43,321 nt of DNA from Alistipes sp. Marseille-P5061 (GCF_900290115.1 NZ_LT985751.1:35959-79279), one strand, 5' to 3'; counted from the first letter of the stretch, positions 8,152-16,482 are shown. Numbers and translations are program-made. Notes: a model not told the origin generated them from the letters alone.

Positions 8152-9116
8152 CGTTGTCTGGTTTTGAGGGTCGTCTCGGGCTCGGCTTCGGGGTCGTAGT
8201 TGTTGACGAAGCGCCAGCCGTCCTCGACATAGACCGAGTCGGTGCGCCACGGACGGAAGGTGAGCCGCGCCGAGTAGGGGCCTCCCGAGAGGTCGATGTC
8301 CTGGCGGCTGTAGGCGTAGCGGCGGTTGCGCGTGTCGGCGACGATGACCATCAGCGGCGTGCCCGAGACGGTCATCGTGAAGTTGCCCGTTCCGGAGTCG
8401 CGCGAGGCCGTGGCCATCGGGTTGCGCTTGGTCTCCTCCTCGTCGTACTTCGAGGTGATGATGCCCAGCGTGGCGTCGTCGTAGGTGGCCACCTTCCAGT
8501 CGGTGGTGTCGACCGCATAGGCGTAGGCCTTGAGCGCGGTGAGCTGCTCGGGCGTCGCCCCTTCGGTGGTCTCGACGTAGGGCTCGATGATGTACTGCGC
8601 CTCGAGCGGCGGGGTGTAGAAGTCGTTGCGCATGAACCACGACTTCGACTCGTCGTAGCTCTGCTTCCAGGGGCGGAAGACCACCGTCGAGTAGAGGCGC
8701 GGCATGTTCTCGCCGAAGCCCTGCTGGCGGTAGCCGTAGAGGCGCAGCTCGGGGTTGACGGCCACCACCAGCGCGCTCGACCGCCTGATGCGCATCGTCA
8801 GCCAGCCGCGTGTCCCCTCGGCCTCGTAGGGCTCGGCCGTGGCCAGCGGCGCGTTGTCCTTGAGCGAGGGGTCGCGCCGCGAGGTGATGATGCCCGCCAG
8901 CGCATCCTCGTAGCTCGTCACCTCCCACTCGGAGGTGTCGGCCGCAAAGGCATAGGCAAGGGTCCCCTCGAGCGCCTCCACGTCGCTGCCCGAGGCGCTC
9001 TGGAGCAGCGGCTTGAGCACGTAGGAGGTGTCGTAGGAGACATCCTTGAAGCATCCGCCCAGCGCTGCCAGGAGGCAGAGGGCGGCCGTTATTCTGAGTC
9101 GTTTTCCGTTCAGCAT
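8148..9116 (-). CDS. Lipoprotein with two tandem copies of one domain
   Basis: A 322 aa lipoprotein with lipobox LAALGGC (Cys22). Residues about 45-151 and 189-291 are clearly the same domain twice. AYAFAADTSEWEVTSYEDA aligns with AYAYAVDTTDWKVATYDDA, then LAGIITSR with LGIITSK, and both copies end in an FRPW motif. I do not recognise the family. The repeated unit is beta-rich and a small ligand- or glycan-binding fold is possible. Its start overlaps the end of folK by 7 bp and its stop overlaps the Ig-like gene by ATGA, so it is cotranscribed with both. Confidence 0.8.
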   Translation of the reverse strand: MLNGKRLRITAALCLLAALGGCFKDVSYDTSYVLKPLLQSASGSDVEALEGTLAYAFAADTSEWEVTSYEDALAGIITSRRDPSLKDNAPLATAEPYEAEGTRGWLTMRIRRSSALVVAVNPELRLYGYRQQGFGENMPRLYSTVVFRPWKQSYDESKSWFMRNDFYTPPLEAQYIIEPYVETTEGATPEQLTALKAYAYAVDTTDWKVATYDDATLGIITSKYDEEETKRNPMATASRDSGTGNFTMTVSGTPLMVIVADTRNRRYAYSRQDIDLSGGPYSARLTFRPWRTDSVYVEDGWRFVNNYDPEAEPETTLKTRQR

Positions 9117-9619
9117 GTCGTCGGTTCGTTGTCGTGTTTGAGCGCCGCGAGCATCTCGCCCACCGTGAGCCCCGTGACCGGATGGCGGCGCGTGCGCATG
9201 ATTTCGCAGAGCGGAACCAGCGCGAACTCCCGCTCGGCCAGAAGCGGGTGGGGAACCACCAGGCGCGGGGTGTCAATCACCCGGTCGTCGTAGAAGAGGA
9301 TGTCGATGTCGATTGGGCGCGAGCAGTAGCGGCTCCCCGTGCGGGCACGCTCGACGGCCTCGGCCGCGCGGTTGCGCCCCAGCTCGTTCTCAATCTGCTC
9401 GATGGTGTCGAGCACCTCGAGCGGCGAGAGGTCGGTGGTCACCTCGATGGCCTGGTTCGAGAAGCGCTCCTCGGCCTCGAAGCCCCACGGGGCGCTCTCG
9501 TAGCGGTGCGAGCAGCGCAGCACCGCCCCCACCCGTTCGTTGAGCAACTGTTGTGCCCGTTGCAGGCGCCGTTTTACGTCGCCGACGTTTCCTCCTGTCA
9601 AAAATACCACACGTGCCAT
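9110..9619 (-). CDS. folK: HPPK, 6-hydroxymethyl-7,8-dihydropterin pyrophosphokinase
   Basis: A 169 aa cytoplasmic folate enzyme that transfers pyrophosphate from ATP to 6-hydroxymethyl-dihydropterin. Diagnostic motifs are GGNVGDVKRRL (9-19), the pterin-binding SAPWGFEAEERFSNQ, the metal-binding RPIDIDILFY (101-110), and VPHPLLAEREFALVPL (122-137). Length is normal for a monofunctional HPPK. It sits 18 bp after holB and overlaps the two-domain lipoprotein by 7 bp. Confidence 0.95.
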   Translation of the reverse strand: MARVVFLTGGNVGDVKRRLQRAQQLLNERVGAVLRCSHRYESAPWGFEAEERFSNQAIEVTTDLSPLEVLDTIEQIENELGRNRAAEAVERARTGSRYCSRPIDIDILFYDDRVIDTPRLVVPHPLLAEREFALVPLCEIMRTRRHPVTGLTVGEMLAALKHDNEPTTC

Positions 9620-9637
9620 AACTCCATAGCGTTGACG

Positions 9638-10783
9638 TTAACGTAATCCTATCATTTTGCTCACCGCGAGGGCGAAGTGCGTGAAGACAATCGTGGGGTT
9701 GCCGTTCTGCGAGATTTGCGCCTGGGCGCTCTCGACCTGGGCCACCAGCGGCTCGATGTTGTGCGAGTCGACATAGGGGCAGAACTTGCGGCAGAAGTCC
9801 AGCTCCTCGCCCCAGAGGTAGCAGACCGAGTCGATGCCGGCGTGGAGCACGAAGCTCTCGCGCAGCAGCCGCGCCATGTCGCGCAGGAAGGCCCGCTGCT
9901 GCTCGCGCGTGAGGGCGGCCACCTGCTCGGCCCACCCCAGCAGCTCGAGGTGGCGGTTGTTGTAGCTCAGCCGCATGAGCGAGCAGAAGAGCGTGAAGTT
10001 TTCGTGGCGCAGCGTGTCGCTCTCGCCCGCCGCCAGGCGCTGCAGCTCGAGCAGGTCGCCCCCGGCCAGCCGCGCCATGTTGCGGGCGCGCAGCGGGTCG
10101 TCGACCCCCAGCCGGAAGGCCTCCTCCTCGAGCACGCGCGGCTCGAGGCGCGGCACGGTGACCTCCTGCGTACGCGAGAGGATGGTCGGCAGCAGCAGCT
10201 CGGGCTGCTCGCTCACCAGCAGGAAGAGGGTCCGCTCCCACGGCTCCTCGAGAATCTTGAGCAGCTTGTTGGCCGCCTCCTCGTTCATCGTCTCGGGCAG
10301 CCAGACGAGCATCGTCTTGTACTCCGCCTCGTAGCTCTTGAAGGAGAGCTTGCGGATGATGTCGTCGGCCTCGCGGGCCGAAATCATCCCCTTGAGCGTC
10401 TTGCCCAAATCGAGGCTGTCGTACCACATCTGGGGCGAGAAGTAGCCTCCGGTGCGGGTGAAGAGTTCGCGGAAGAGGGGAAGAAACTCGTCGCTGCGCA
10501 CCGCCTCGCCCGACTTCTTGCCCTGGCGGTTGACCGGGAAGACCAGATGCAGGTCGGGGTGGGCCAGTTCGGCAATCTGCCGGCAGTCGGGACACTCGCC
10601 GCACGAGTCGCCGTTGCGGCGGTGGCGGCAGCAGAGGTACTGCACGTAGGCCACGGCCAGCGCCAGCGCGCCCCGTCCGGCGCTTCCCGTGAAGAGCTGG
10701 GCGTGGCTCACGCGCCCCGAGTCGATGCCCTGCACGAGGTGGCGCTTGAGCTCCTCCTGTCCGATGATGTCGGCAAATCGCAT
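9638..10783 (-). CDS. holB: DNA polymerase III delta prime subunit (clamp loader)
   Basis: A 381 aa clamp-loader subunit of the AAA+ class. The start MRFADIIGQEELKRHL is typical. The Walker A region is degenerate (GSAGRGAL, 33-40, no Lys-Thr/Ser), as in delta prime, which does not bind ATP. Four cysteines around 52-67 (CCR, CGECPDC) form the usual zinc site. EEAANKLLKILEEP and ILSRTQ follow as in DnaX/HolB. A purine-rich AAAGGAG lies shortly before the start, which is unusual here because most genes lack such a site. Upstream, TTCGTTGT is repeated three times in tandem (10811-10833). Downstream is folK. Confidence 0.93.
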   Translation of the reverse strand: MRFADIIGQEELKRHLVQGIDSGRVSHAQLFTGSAGRGALALAVAYVQYLCCRHRRNGDSCGECPDCRQIAELAHPDLHLVFPVNRQGKKSGEAVRSDEFLPLFRELFTRTGGYFSPQMWYDSLDLGKTLKGMISAREADDIIRKLSFKSYEAEYKTMLVWLPETMNEEAANKLLKILEEPWERTLFLLVSEQPELLLPTILSRTQEVTVPRLEPRVLEEEAFRLGVDDPLRARNMARLAGGDLLELQRLAAGESDTLRHENFTLFCSLMRLSYNNRHLELLGWAEQVAALTREQQRAFLRDMARLLRESFVLHAGIDSVCYLWGEELDFCRKFCPYVDSHNIEPLVAQVESAQAQISQNGNPTIVFTHFALAVSKMIGLR

Positions 10784-10810
10784 GCGAATCTTCTCCTTTC
10801 TGTTCCTTGT

Positions 10811-10833
10811 TTCGTTGTTTCGTTGTTTCGTTG
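10811..10833. repeat. Short tandem repeat TTCGTTGT, three copies
   Basis: An 8 bp unit is repeated almost three times in the 83 bp spacer between the flippase stop and the holB start. Such a repeat could vary in length between strains; being in the leader of holB it might affect expression, but nothing here shows that. Confidence 0.75.
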
Positions 10834-10866
10834 CGGGGCCGGCTCTCCCCTTCCTGCCCCCCCCGG

Positions 10867-12336
10867 CTACCGGCGGTGAAGCGCCGAGCGGAGCATCGCC
10901 TTCAGGTCGATGTGCTCGCGCCGTACGAGGTAGGCCGCATAGCCCGCAAATGCCACTATGTTAAACGCATAGCTCAACCAAATATTGTCCAGGACGACCC
11001 CGGCCCGCTCGCAGACGAAGAAGAGCGCGAGGGCCGTGACGACATACTCGCCCATGCGCCGCCAGTCGTAGGGCGTGGGGAAGAAGCGGCGGTTGAGCCA
11101 CCAGCTGACGGCCACCATCGCCGTTTCGCTGGCCAGCCGCGCCCAGGCCGCCCCGAAGTAGCCCCAGCGGGGAATCATCAGCCACCCGAAGCAGAGCATC
11201 GCCACGAGGCCCGTCCCCGTGACGACGATGGCCAGCGAGGTGCGCTCCTCGCGCTTGTACCAGAACGAGAGGTTGAGCCAGACGCCCGTCAGCACGTTGG
11301 CCCCCAGCACGACGGGCAGGATGTAGATGCCCTCGCGGAAGTCACGCCCCACAATCAGCGCGAAGAGGTCGCGGAAGAGGGCGATGCCCAGGAAGATGAG
11401 CATCGAGGCCATGACGTAGTACTTGAGTGCCGCGGCGTTCATGGCGACGAACTCCGACTTGCGGAAGTTCGAGAGGAAGAAGGGCTCGGCCGCCAGGCGG
11501 TACATCTGGTAGAAGAGCATCATCACCACGGCAATCTTGGTGATGGCGCCGTAGACGCCCAGCTGGGCCATCGCCCCCTCGGGGACGAGGTACTTGATGA
11601 GCTGGCGGTCGATGAACTCGTTGGCCGTGCCGGCCAGTCCGCCCACCAGCAGCGGCAGCGAGTAGGCGAAGACGGCCGTCAGCAGGCGGCGGTCGATGCG
11701 CGGAAGGACGCGGTCGGTGGTGAGGAGGATGACGCACCAGGTCACCACGCTGGCCGCGAGGTTGGCCACGAAGACCCACCCCACGCCGAACTCCGTGGCG
11801 AAGAGCCCCGCCATGCCGAAGGCGAAGGCCAGGGCGACGTTGAGCACCACGTTGAGCGCCTTGATGGCCACGAAGGTCATGGCGCGCCCCTGTTCGCGCA
11901 GCCGCGAGAAGGGGATGCAGGCCGAGACGTCGAAGAGGATGATGAGCCCCACCCAGACGATGTAGTCGGGATGGGCGGCGTAGGCCGGGCCCATGGCGGC
12001 GGAGATGCCCTGGCGGAAGAGCAGGATGAGGGCGAAGAAGAGCACGGCGGCCAGCGAGGTGGCGCCCCACGTGGTGGCGAAGAGCCGGCGCTTGGCGCCC
12101 TGTACGTCGCCGCCGGCCTCCTCGGCCTTGGCCGAGAAGCGGAAGTAGCTCGACTCCATGCCCATCGTCAGGAGGGTGAGGGCCAGCGGGATGAGGGCGT
12201 AGACATCGGTGACGATGCCGTAGGTCTCCTGCCCGAAGATGCGTGTATAGTAGGGCGTGAGCAGGTAGCTCAGGAACCGCACCACGATGGTGCTGATGCC
12301 GTAGACGGCGGTCTGTTTAGCCAGTTTTTCGAGCAT
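10867..12336 (-). CDS. Wzx/MATE-like polysaccharide flippase
   Basis: A 489 aa polytopic membrane protein with 12-14 predicted segments. It belongs to the MOP superfamily, which moves lipid-linked oligosaccharides or polysaccharide units across the inner membrane. The N-terminus MLEKLAKQTAVYGISTIVVRF, followed by LSYLLTPYYTRIFG, is typical of Bacteroidota oligosaccharide flippases. Cytoplasmic loops are Arg/Lys-rich. ATG 12336 was chosen because the hydrophobic core begins right after it, while upstream codons are low-complexity Pro/Arg/Ser. No glycosyltransferases are adjacent, so the substrate is unknown. A -7 element lies 19 bp upstream of the start codon. Confidence 0.88.
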   Translation of the reverse strand: MLEKLAKQTAVYGISTIVVRFLSYLLTPYYTRIFGQETYGIVTDVYALIPLALTLLTMGMESSYFRFSAKAEEAGGDVQGAKRRLFATTWGATSLAAVLFFALILLFRQGISAAMGPAYAAHPDYIVWVGLIILFDVSACIPFSRLREQGRAMTFVAIKALNVVLNVALAFAFGMAGLFATEFGVGWVFVANLAASVVTWCVILLTTDRVLPRIDRRLLTAVFAYSLPLLVGGLAGTANEFIDRQLIKYLVPEGAMAQLGVYGAITKIAVVMMLFYQMYRLAAEPFFLSNFRKSEFVAMNAAALKYYVMASMLIFLGIALFRDLFALIVGRDFREGIYILPVVLGANVLTGVWLNLSFWYKREERTSLAIVVTGTGLVAMLCFGWLMIPRWGYFGAAWARLASETAMVAVSWWLNRRFFPTPYDWRRMGEYVVTALALFFVCERAGVVLDNIWLSYAFNIVAFAGYAAYLVRREHIDLKAMLRSALHRR

Positions 12337-12354
12337 GACGCGGATACAAGTGTG

Positions 12355-12362
12355 CAAATATA
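12355..12362 (-). promoter_or_regulatory. Bacteroidetes -7 element (TATATTTG) for the flippase operon
   Basis: Reads TATATTTG on the minus strand, 19 bp before the flippase ATG, so the leader would be very short. A TTTG occurs only about 14 bp further upstream, too close for an ideal -33. A second TATCTTTG lies at 12428-12435 and could be an alternative start. The long co-oriented gene run from 12336 to 1742 may be driven from here. Confidence 0.5.
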
Positions 12363-13323
12363 CGAAAAGGCGCGGGCAAAAGGCCACGCTTGCGCGCGTT
12401 TTTTGCCGGTGGGCCGTCCATATTTTGCAAAGATAGCGATTTTGTCGGGAATAAGGGCCGCGTCGGCTCTTCTTTCTTTGAAAGAAGGGGGTGCGGAGGG
12501 GGCGCCGTGGCGGGGGAGGTGAGGAGCCGGCGACGGCGGGAGGAGGGGGAGACGACGGTGGTGACGGCGGAAGGCGGCGGGAGAAAGGATGGCGACGCAG
12601 AGAAGGGCGGGAGGCGGAAAGGCGACGGAGGGGGCATTGGCCGGCCACCCGGTCGGTGGGCTGCTGCGGGGGGGGGCGGTGATGGGGAAGACGGCAGGAG
12701 AGACGGCGGGGGCGGGGGCGAGTCGGGGTGTGGTTCCGGCAGGAGGAGGAGACGAATGTGGCGGCGGAAGGCGGGGAGTGGGCGGAGAGGAGTTTCGGCG
12801 GCATCGGGGAGGAGGCTGGATGCCGGGTATCGGGAAGAGGTGAGCGATGTGGGCGGGTTGCGGGCGGACGATGCGGGTGCTCCGGAGGGCGTAGACGGGG
12901 TGCAGGCGAAGGAGGCGGGCTGGACGGGTCGGGTGTTGCCGGAGAAGGGGGCTTCGGAGTGAATCGGGGTGTGGCGGAGCGGGCGGGGAGCCGGCGGCGG
13001 CAAAAAATGGGGGTGGAGGTGCAATTCGGAGGGGGTGCGGAGTACGGTTTTTGCAGGAATTTCGTAAATTTGTTTGGAAATGCGCTGCGATGACGCCGTA
13101 CCGGGTGCCGCACCTTGCCGGCCCGAGGGTCGGGCGAAGGCTCCGGCCGGGGAAGGAGAGCACTGCCGGAGAAAAGGCTTCGGCCGATGAGAAAAACGCC
13201 GCCGGGAAGAGGGCTTCGCTCGGGAGAAAGGAGAAAAACATCCGTCGGGGCGGGGACTGCCGGCAGGGCGAGGCCTGACGTCGGGATGGAGCCCCTCCTT
13301 CGGGAAGGGATGTTCGACCGGGC

Positions 13324-13351
13324 GTAGGTCTCTGCCGGAGAGCTATCCTAC
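13324..13351 (+). other. Nested hairpin in the DUF4375 leader
   Basis: GTAGG (13324-13328) pairs with CCTAC (13347-13351), enclosing a second stem CTCT (13330-13333) / AGAG (13339-13342) with loop GCCGG. A CTTCGG tetraloop hairpin lies some 35 bp upstream. Together they could form a structured 5' leader for the gene at 13405. Known riboswitch cores were not recognised. Confidence 0.35.
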
Positions 13352-13404
13352 CTCCGCAAGGGCGTGTGCAGCAGCCGTTTCTGACCCGTCAAAAATAACT
13401 GACC

Positions 13405-13893
13405 ATGTGGAACTTTTTCGAAAAACTTTGTCATGAGGGACATCGCTCCGAGCCGGGGGCCGAGACCGAGTCGCAGGAGGGCGAGGCGCTCTACGACCGC
13501 ATCTGGAGCTCGCTCGAGGAGAAGGGCATCTGCAACGAGCGGGGTTGTCCCGAGGGGCTGACCCACGGCGAGCGGCTCTTCTACGTGACGCGGGTGGTCG
13601 AGGACGAGGTGCGCGAATGCGGCTTCTTCGGCCTCTGCTACAACCGCCACGCCCATCTGCTGGAGCCGGCCGTGCGCTACTTCCGCGAGCTGGGTGCGGT
13701 GCGCCGTGCCGACATCGTCGAGCGGGCGCGCCGCGTGCTGGAGGGCATCGAGTCCCCCTGCTGCGAGCATGCCACGGAGGAGGACGAGGCGAAAATCGAC
13801 GCGCTGCAGACGGAGTATCAGTCGCTCGACGAGAACTACGAGGCGATGCTGCTCGGCTACGTCAAGAGCCATCCCGAGGAGTTTCCCGCCTGA
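13405..13893 (+). CDS. DUF4375 (DMP19-like) protein
   Basis: A 162 aa soluble acidic protein. The segment LTHGERLFYVTRVVEDEVRE followed by CGFFGLCYN and a helix carrying ELGAVRRADIVERARRVL matches the DUF4375/DMP19 pattern, where a conserved GGF-type turn and YN precede an alpha-helical segment. The biochemical role of the family is not established, although DMP19 was described as a DNA-mimic protein. It is the only plus-strand gene left of 16.5 kb and stands alone between two long spacers. Its last codon begins a 14 bp tandem repeat. Confidence 0.75.
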   Translation: MWNFFEKLCHEGHRSEPGAETESQEGEALYDRIWSSLEEKGICNERGCPEGLTHGERLFYVTRVVEDEVRECGFFGLCYNRHAHLLEPAVRYFRELGAVRRADIVERARRVLEGIESPCCEHATEEDEAKIDALQTEYQSLDENYEAMLLGYVKSHPEEFPA

Positions 13894-13945
13894 GCGGGGA
13901 CGGCCTGAACGGGGCAGCCTGAGCGGGGCGGCCCGAAAGAGTGCG
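13889..13945. repeat. 14 bp tandem repeat starting in the DUF4375 stop region
   Basis: GCCTGAGCGGGGACG is followed by GCCTGAACGGGGCA, GCCTGAGCGGGGCG and GCCCGAAAGAGTGC. The first copy contains the real TGA (13891-13893); TGA recurs 15 and 29 bp later. The array runs straight into the 43 bp repeats. Confidence 0.75.
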
Positions 13946-14130
13946 TCCGGAGCGGAGCGTTCTGGGCGTAGCGGTCTGCAGAAGTGCGTCCGGAGCGGAG
14001 CGTTCTGGGCGTAGCGGTCTGCAGAAGTGCGTCCGGAGCGGAGCGTTCTGGGCGTAGCGGTCTGCAGAAGTGCGTCCGGAACGGAGCGTCCTGGGCGTAG
14101 CGGTCTGCAGAAGTGCGTCCGAAGTGGGCG
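13943..14130. repeat. 43 bp tandem repeat, four full copies plus a partial one
   Basis: Copies start at 13943, 13986, 14029 and 14072, with a partial one at 14115. The unit begins GCGTCCGGAGCGGAGCGTTC. Copies 1-3 are identical and copy 4 has two substitutions. As 43 is not a multiple of 3, the frames through it are not a real protein repeat. Near-identity suggests recent expansion. Confidence 0.92.
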
Positions 14131-14589
14131 GCCAGAGTGAAGGCGGCCTGAGAGGGAGCAGCCTGTGCGGGGATGTTCCGGGCGGAGAAGGTCTGCGCAA
14201 GCGGGTTTTGAGTGCGGAGAGGAACCGTTGTCGGCATCCGGGCCGGAGGTTCGGGTCGGGTGTATTTTTCGTCCGGGGCTAAACCGGGCGGCGGCACGCT
14301 TTTCCGCCGCCTCGATGCAGGCAGAGGGCGCAGGCCGCGGCAGGGTGCGGGCATCAACGGACCCCCTCCGGCGCCAATGGACCCTACGGACCAACGGACC
14401 AATGGACCCGACGGACCCGACGGAGCAGGCCCGACAGACAAAATCGGCGAGCGGCCGGAGAACAGCCCGTGGAACGACCGGCCAACGACCTGCTGAACAG
14501 CTTGAAAACCGGACAAAACAGGCGGGATGTCGGCAAACGGTCGGCGGAGCAGCCGGCCAACGACTGGCCAAACAGACAAACGAAGAGAC

Positions 14590-14632
14590 AAAAACAGACG
14601 AGGGACCCGTCGCACGACGGGTCCCTCGTCTG
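14590..14632 (-). terminator. Strong intrinsic terminator of corA
   Basis: Positions 14595-14612 and 14615-14632 are perfect 18 bp complementary arms with almost no loop. On the minus strand the stem is followed by five T residues (A run 14590-14594). It starts 14 bp after the corA stop, so assignment to corA is secure. Confidence 0.92.
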
Positions 14633-14646
14633 TTCGGTTCGGCTCT

Positions 14647-15600
14647 CTACAGCCACTTCTTGAAGCGGAAGAAGAGAATCGTCAGCGCTGAGCAGAGCAC
14701 CATGAGCGCCAGCGCGAAGAGGTAGCCGTAGTCCCAGCTCATCTCGGGCATGAACTTGAAGTTCATGCCGTAGATGGAGGCGATGAGCGTCGCGGGCATG
14801 AAGATGACGGCCGCCACCGAGAATATCTTGACGATTTCGTTCTGCTCGATGTTAATCAGACCCAGCGCCGCATCCTGGATGTAGTCGAGTCTCTGGAAGC
14901 TGAAGTCGGCGTGGTTGATGAGCGAGTTGACGTCCTTAATCATCAGCTGCAGCCGCGGGTAGATATCGCTCGGGAAGCGTTCCGAGCGCAGAATGCCCGA
15001 GAGGACGCGCTGGCGGTCGAAGATGTTCTCGCGCAGCGACATGGTGCTCTCCTGCAGGGCGCTGATGCGGTGCAGCACCGCCTTGTCGATGGCATCCTCC
15101 GAATTGATGTCCTTCGAGAGGGTGCCTACCTGCTTGGAGACCAGCTCGACCAGGTCGGCGTCGAAGTCGATGCGCACCTCGAGCAGCGAGATGAAGACGT
15201 GGTAGCCCGTCGAGTAGCTGCGGTAGTTCATCTGCAGCCGCTTCTCCGTCTCGCGGAAGGTGCGGAACTCGGCGTTGCGCACCGAGACCAGCACGCCCTC
15301 GTTGGAGATGATGAACGAGACGGGCTCGACGAGGAACGACTCCCCCGTCGGAACGAAGAAGTTGGAGTTGGAGATGATGGCGTTTTCCGTCTCGGAGTAC
15401 TTCGACGTCGACTCAATCTCCTCGACCTGCTGTTTGGTCTGGAGGCTGATTTCCATGAAGTTCTCCACGGCCTTCTGCTCCTTGATGGTCGGCAACAGCA
15501 TGTCAATCCACAGAATGTCGTCGTAACCCAGGTCGTCGAAGAGCTTGGTGTCGGCGTTGCGGATGATTTTGTTGTATTGCTTGAGGTAGATGGTAATCAT
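14647..15600 (-). CDS. corA: CorA-type magnesium/cobalt transporter
   Basis: A 317 aa inner-membrane divalent-cation channel of the CorA (2-TM-GxN) family, which works as a pentamer with a large cytoplasmic N-terminal funnel. The GMN signature is present at 278-280 (YGMNFKFMPEM). The first membrane segment lies just before it (about 256-276) and the second after it (about 290-309), ending in the basic tail FRFKKWL. The N-terminal domain is acidic and helical as expected. It is a single gene ending in a strong terminator. Mg versus Co/Ni preference cannot be read from sequence. Confidence 0.93.
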   Translation of the reverse strand: MITIYLKQYNKIIRNADTKLFDDLGYDDILWIDMLLPTIKEQKAVENFMEISLQTKQQVEEIESTSKYSETENAIISNSNFFVPTGESFLVEPVSFIISNEGVLVSVRNAEFRTFRETEKRLQMNYRSYSTGYHVFISLLEVRIDFDADLVELVSKQVGTLSKDINSEDAIDKAVLHRISALQESTMSLRENIFDRQRVLSGILRSERFPSDIYPRLQLMIKDVNSLINHADFSFQRLDYIQDAALGLINIEQNEIVKIFSVAAVIFMPATLIASIYGMNFKFMPEMSWDYGYLFALALMVLCSALTILFFRFKKWL

Positions 15601-15675
15601 TGTGGCTCCCGTTTAGAAATTGCGTAATCCGTATCGGCAAATCGGGCGGTGCTCAGGCGGCACCCGTTGCTACCT

Positions 15676-16452
15676 TCAGCCGGGATTGGTCCGCAGCGCG
15701 TTCTTCACGCCGGAGGACCACAATCGTTTGAGAGCCTTGTGTTTCTCGAGGTCGAACAGGTAGTCGACCTCCGAGGAGAGATGTTCGTAGATTTCGAGCA
15801 GCGCCTCGTCGGGAACCGATTCGCGCACCGCCTCGAAGGTGTGCTCCAGTCCGAAGGTGAGGGCATACTCCAGCGCCTCGATTTGGAGCAGGTCGGTCCC
15901 CTTGCGGGCGACCCAGACGCCCAGCGCCACGGGCAGCTGCTCGGTGGCGCACCACTCGCCCGTGAGGTCGGTCACGTGGGTGAAGAGCCCCTCGGCGTCG
16001 GCGGCCTTGCCTCCGCCCAGCACGAAGCCGTCGCCCGTTTCGACGCGGAAGAGCAGCTCGGAGTCGTCGAGCGGAACATATTTGGGGGTGAGTCCCCAGC
16101 GCTTGCCCAGCAGGTAGGCGGCCAGATGGGCGGCCGTGGGCGACTGGGGGTCGAGGAAGAGGCGACGGAGTTCGCGCGGGGGGTCGTTGCTCAGCAGCAG
16201 CGCCGAGCGCGACGGGCCGGTGGCTCCGACGCAGTATTCGGTGACGATGTCGGCGTCGTGAAGGTCGGGCACGAGGGCGGCCGGAACGAGGGCCAGGTCG
16301 GTCTCCCGTTCGGCAAAGAGTTCGGCGCAGCGCTCCGGTGTAGCCGCCAGCAGCTCGCCGACGCGGAAGTCAGGAGCGTGCCGGATGCCATAGATGAAGG
16401 GGAGCGCGTCGGGATACGACGCTACGGCGATATGGGGTACTGTGACCATCAT
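15676..16452 (-). CDS. mqnA: Chorismate dehydratase (menaquinone, futalosine route)
   Basis: A 258 aa MqnA-family enzyme with a periplasmic-binding-protein-like fold; it dehydrates chorismate to 3-[(1-carboxyvinyl)oxy]benzoate, the first step of futalosine-dependent menaquinone synthesis. VASYPDALPFIYGI corresponds to the family start VSYLNTLPF. TDLALVPAALVPDL, SRSALLLSNDP and DPQSPTAAHLAAYLL are further family blocks. ATG 16452 or the next codon 16449 fits the family; the frame extends 11 codons upstream to 16485, but this would overlap the -7 element at 16483-16490. The amidohydrolase at 1742-2890 may catalyse a later step. MqnA and the related MqnD differ little in motif, so MqnA is the better but not the only reading. 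Confidence 0.82.
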   Translation of the reverse strand: MMVTVPHIAVASYPDALPFIYGIRHAPDFRVGELLAATPERCAELFAERETDLALVPAALVPDLHDADIVTEYCVGATGPSRSALLLSNDPPRELRRLFLDPQSPTAAHLAAYLLGKRWGLTPKYVPLDDSELLFRVETGDGFVLGGGKAADAEGLFTHVTDLTGEWCATEQLPVALGVWVARKGTDLLQIEALEYALTFGLEHTFEAVRESVPDEALLEIYEHLSSEVDYLFDLEKHKALKRLWSSGVKNALRTNPG

Positions 16453-16482
16453 CCATGGGTTGTGAGCAATTGGTTCAACACG

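Larger units (their letters stand above)
12337..13404. other. 1.07 kb gene-free, strongly G-rich spacer
   Basis: Outside the -7 elements this region has no credible gene. From about 12480 to 13020 the plus strand is strikingly purine- and G-rich with several G runs (for example the nine-G run near 12670), giving long meaningless frames on both strands. At 13065-13072 there is a plus-strand TAAATTTG. Between 13270 and 13360 there are hairpin-forming sequences before the DUF4375 gene. No tRNA or standard ncRNA signature was recognised. Confidence 0.65.
13894..14646. other. 753 bp gene-free spacer with repeats and a terminator
   Basis: Contains the 14 bp and 43 bp arrays, then a run of 8-9 bp GGACC-based repeats (about 14376-14425), two copies of CCGGCCAACGAC some 85 bp apart, and the corA terminator at 14590-14632. 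No credible gene is seen. Confidence 0.7.

Noticed and set aside
9635..9644. Palindrome ACGTTAACGT at the holB/folK junction
   Set aside because: Short and inside an operon; looks like a product of the codons around the stop rather than an operator.
12469..12487. CTTCTTTC-TTT-GAAAGAAG dyad as terminator
   Set aside because: Short stem, no T tract following on either strand, and it lies between promoters rather than after a gene.
12270..13241. Minus-strand 323-codon frame over the G-rich spacer
   Set aside because: Pro/Arg-rich translation of low-complexity sequence, partly overlapping the flippase gene in another frame.
13943..14130. A CRISPR array
   Set aside because: The 43 bp repeats are contiguous with no unique spacers, no cas genes are nearby.
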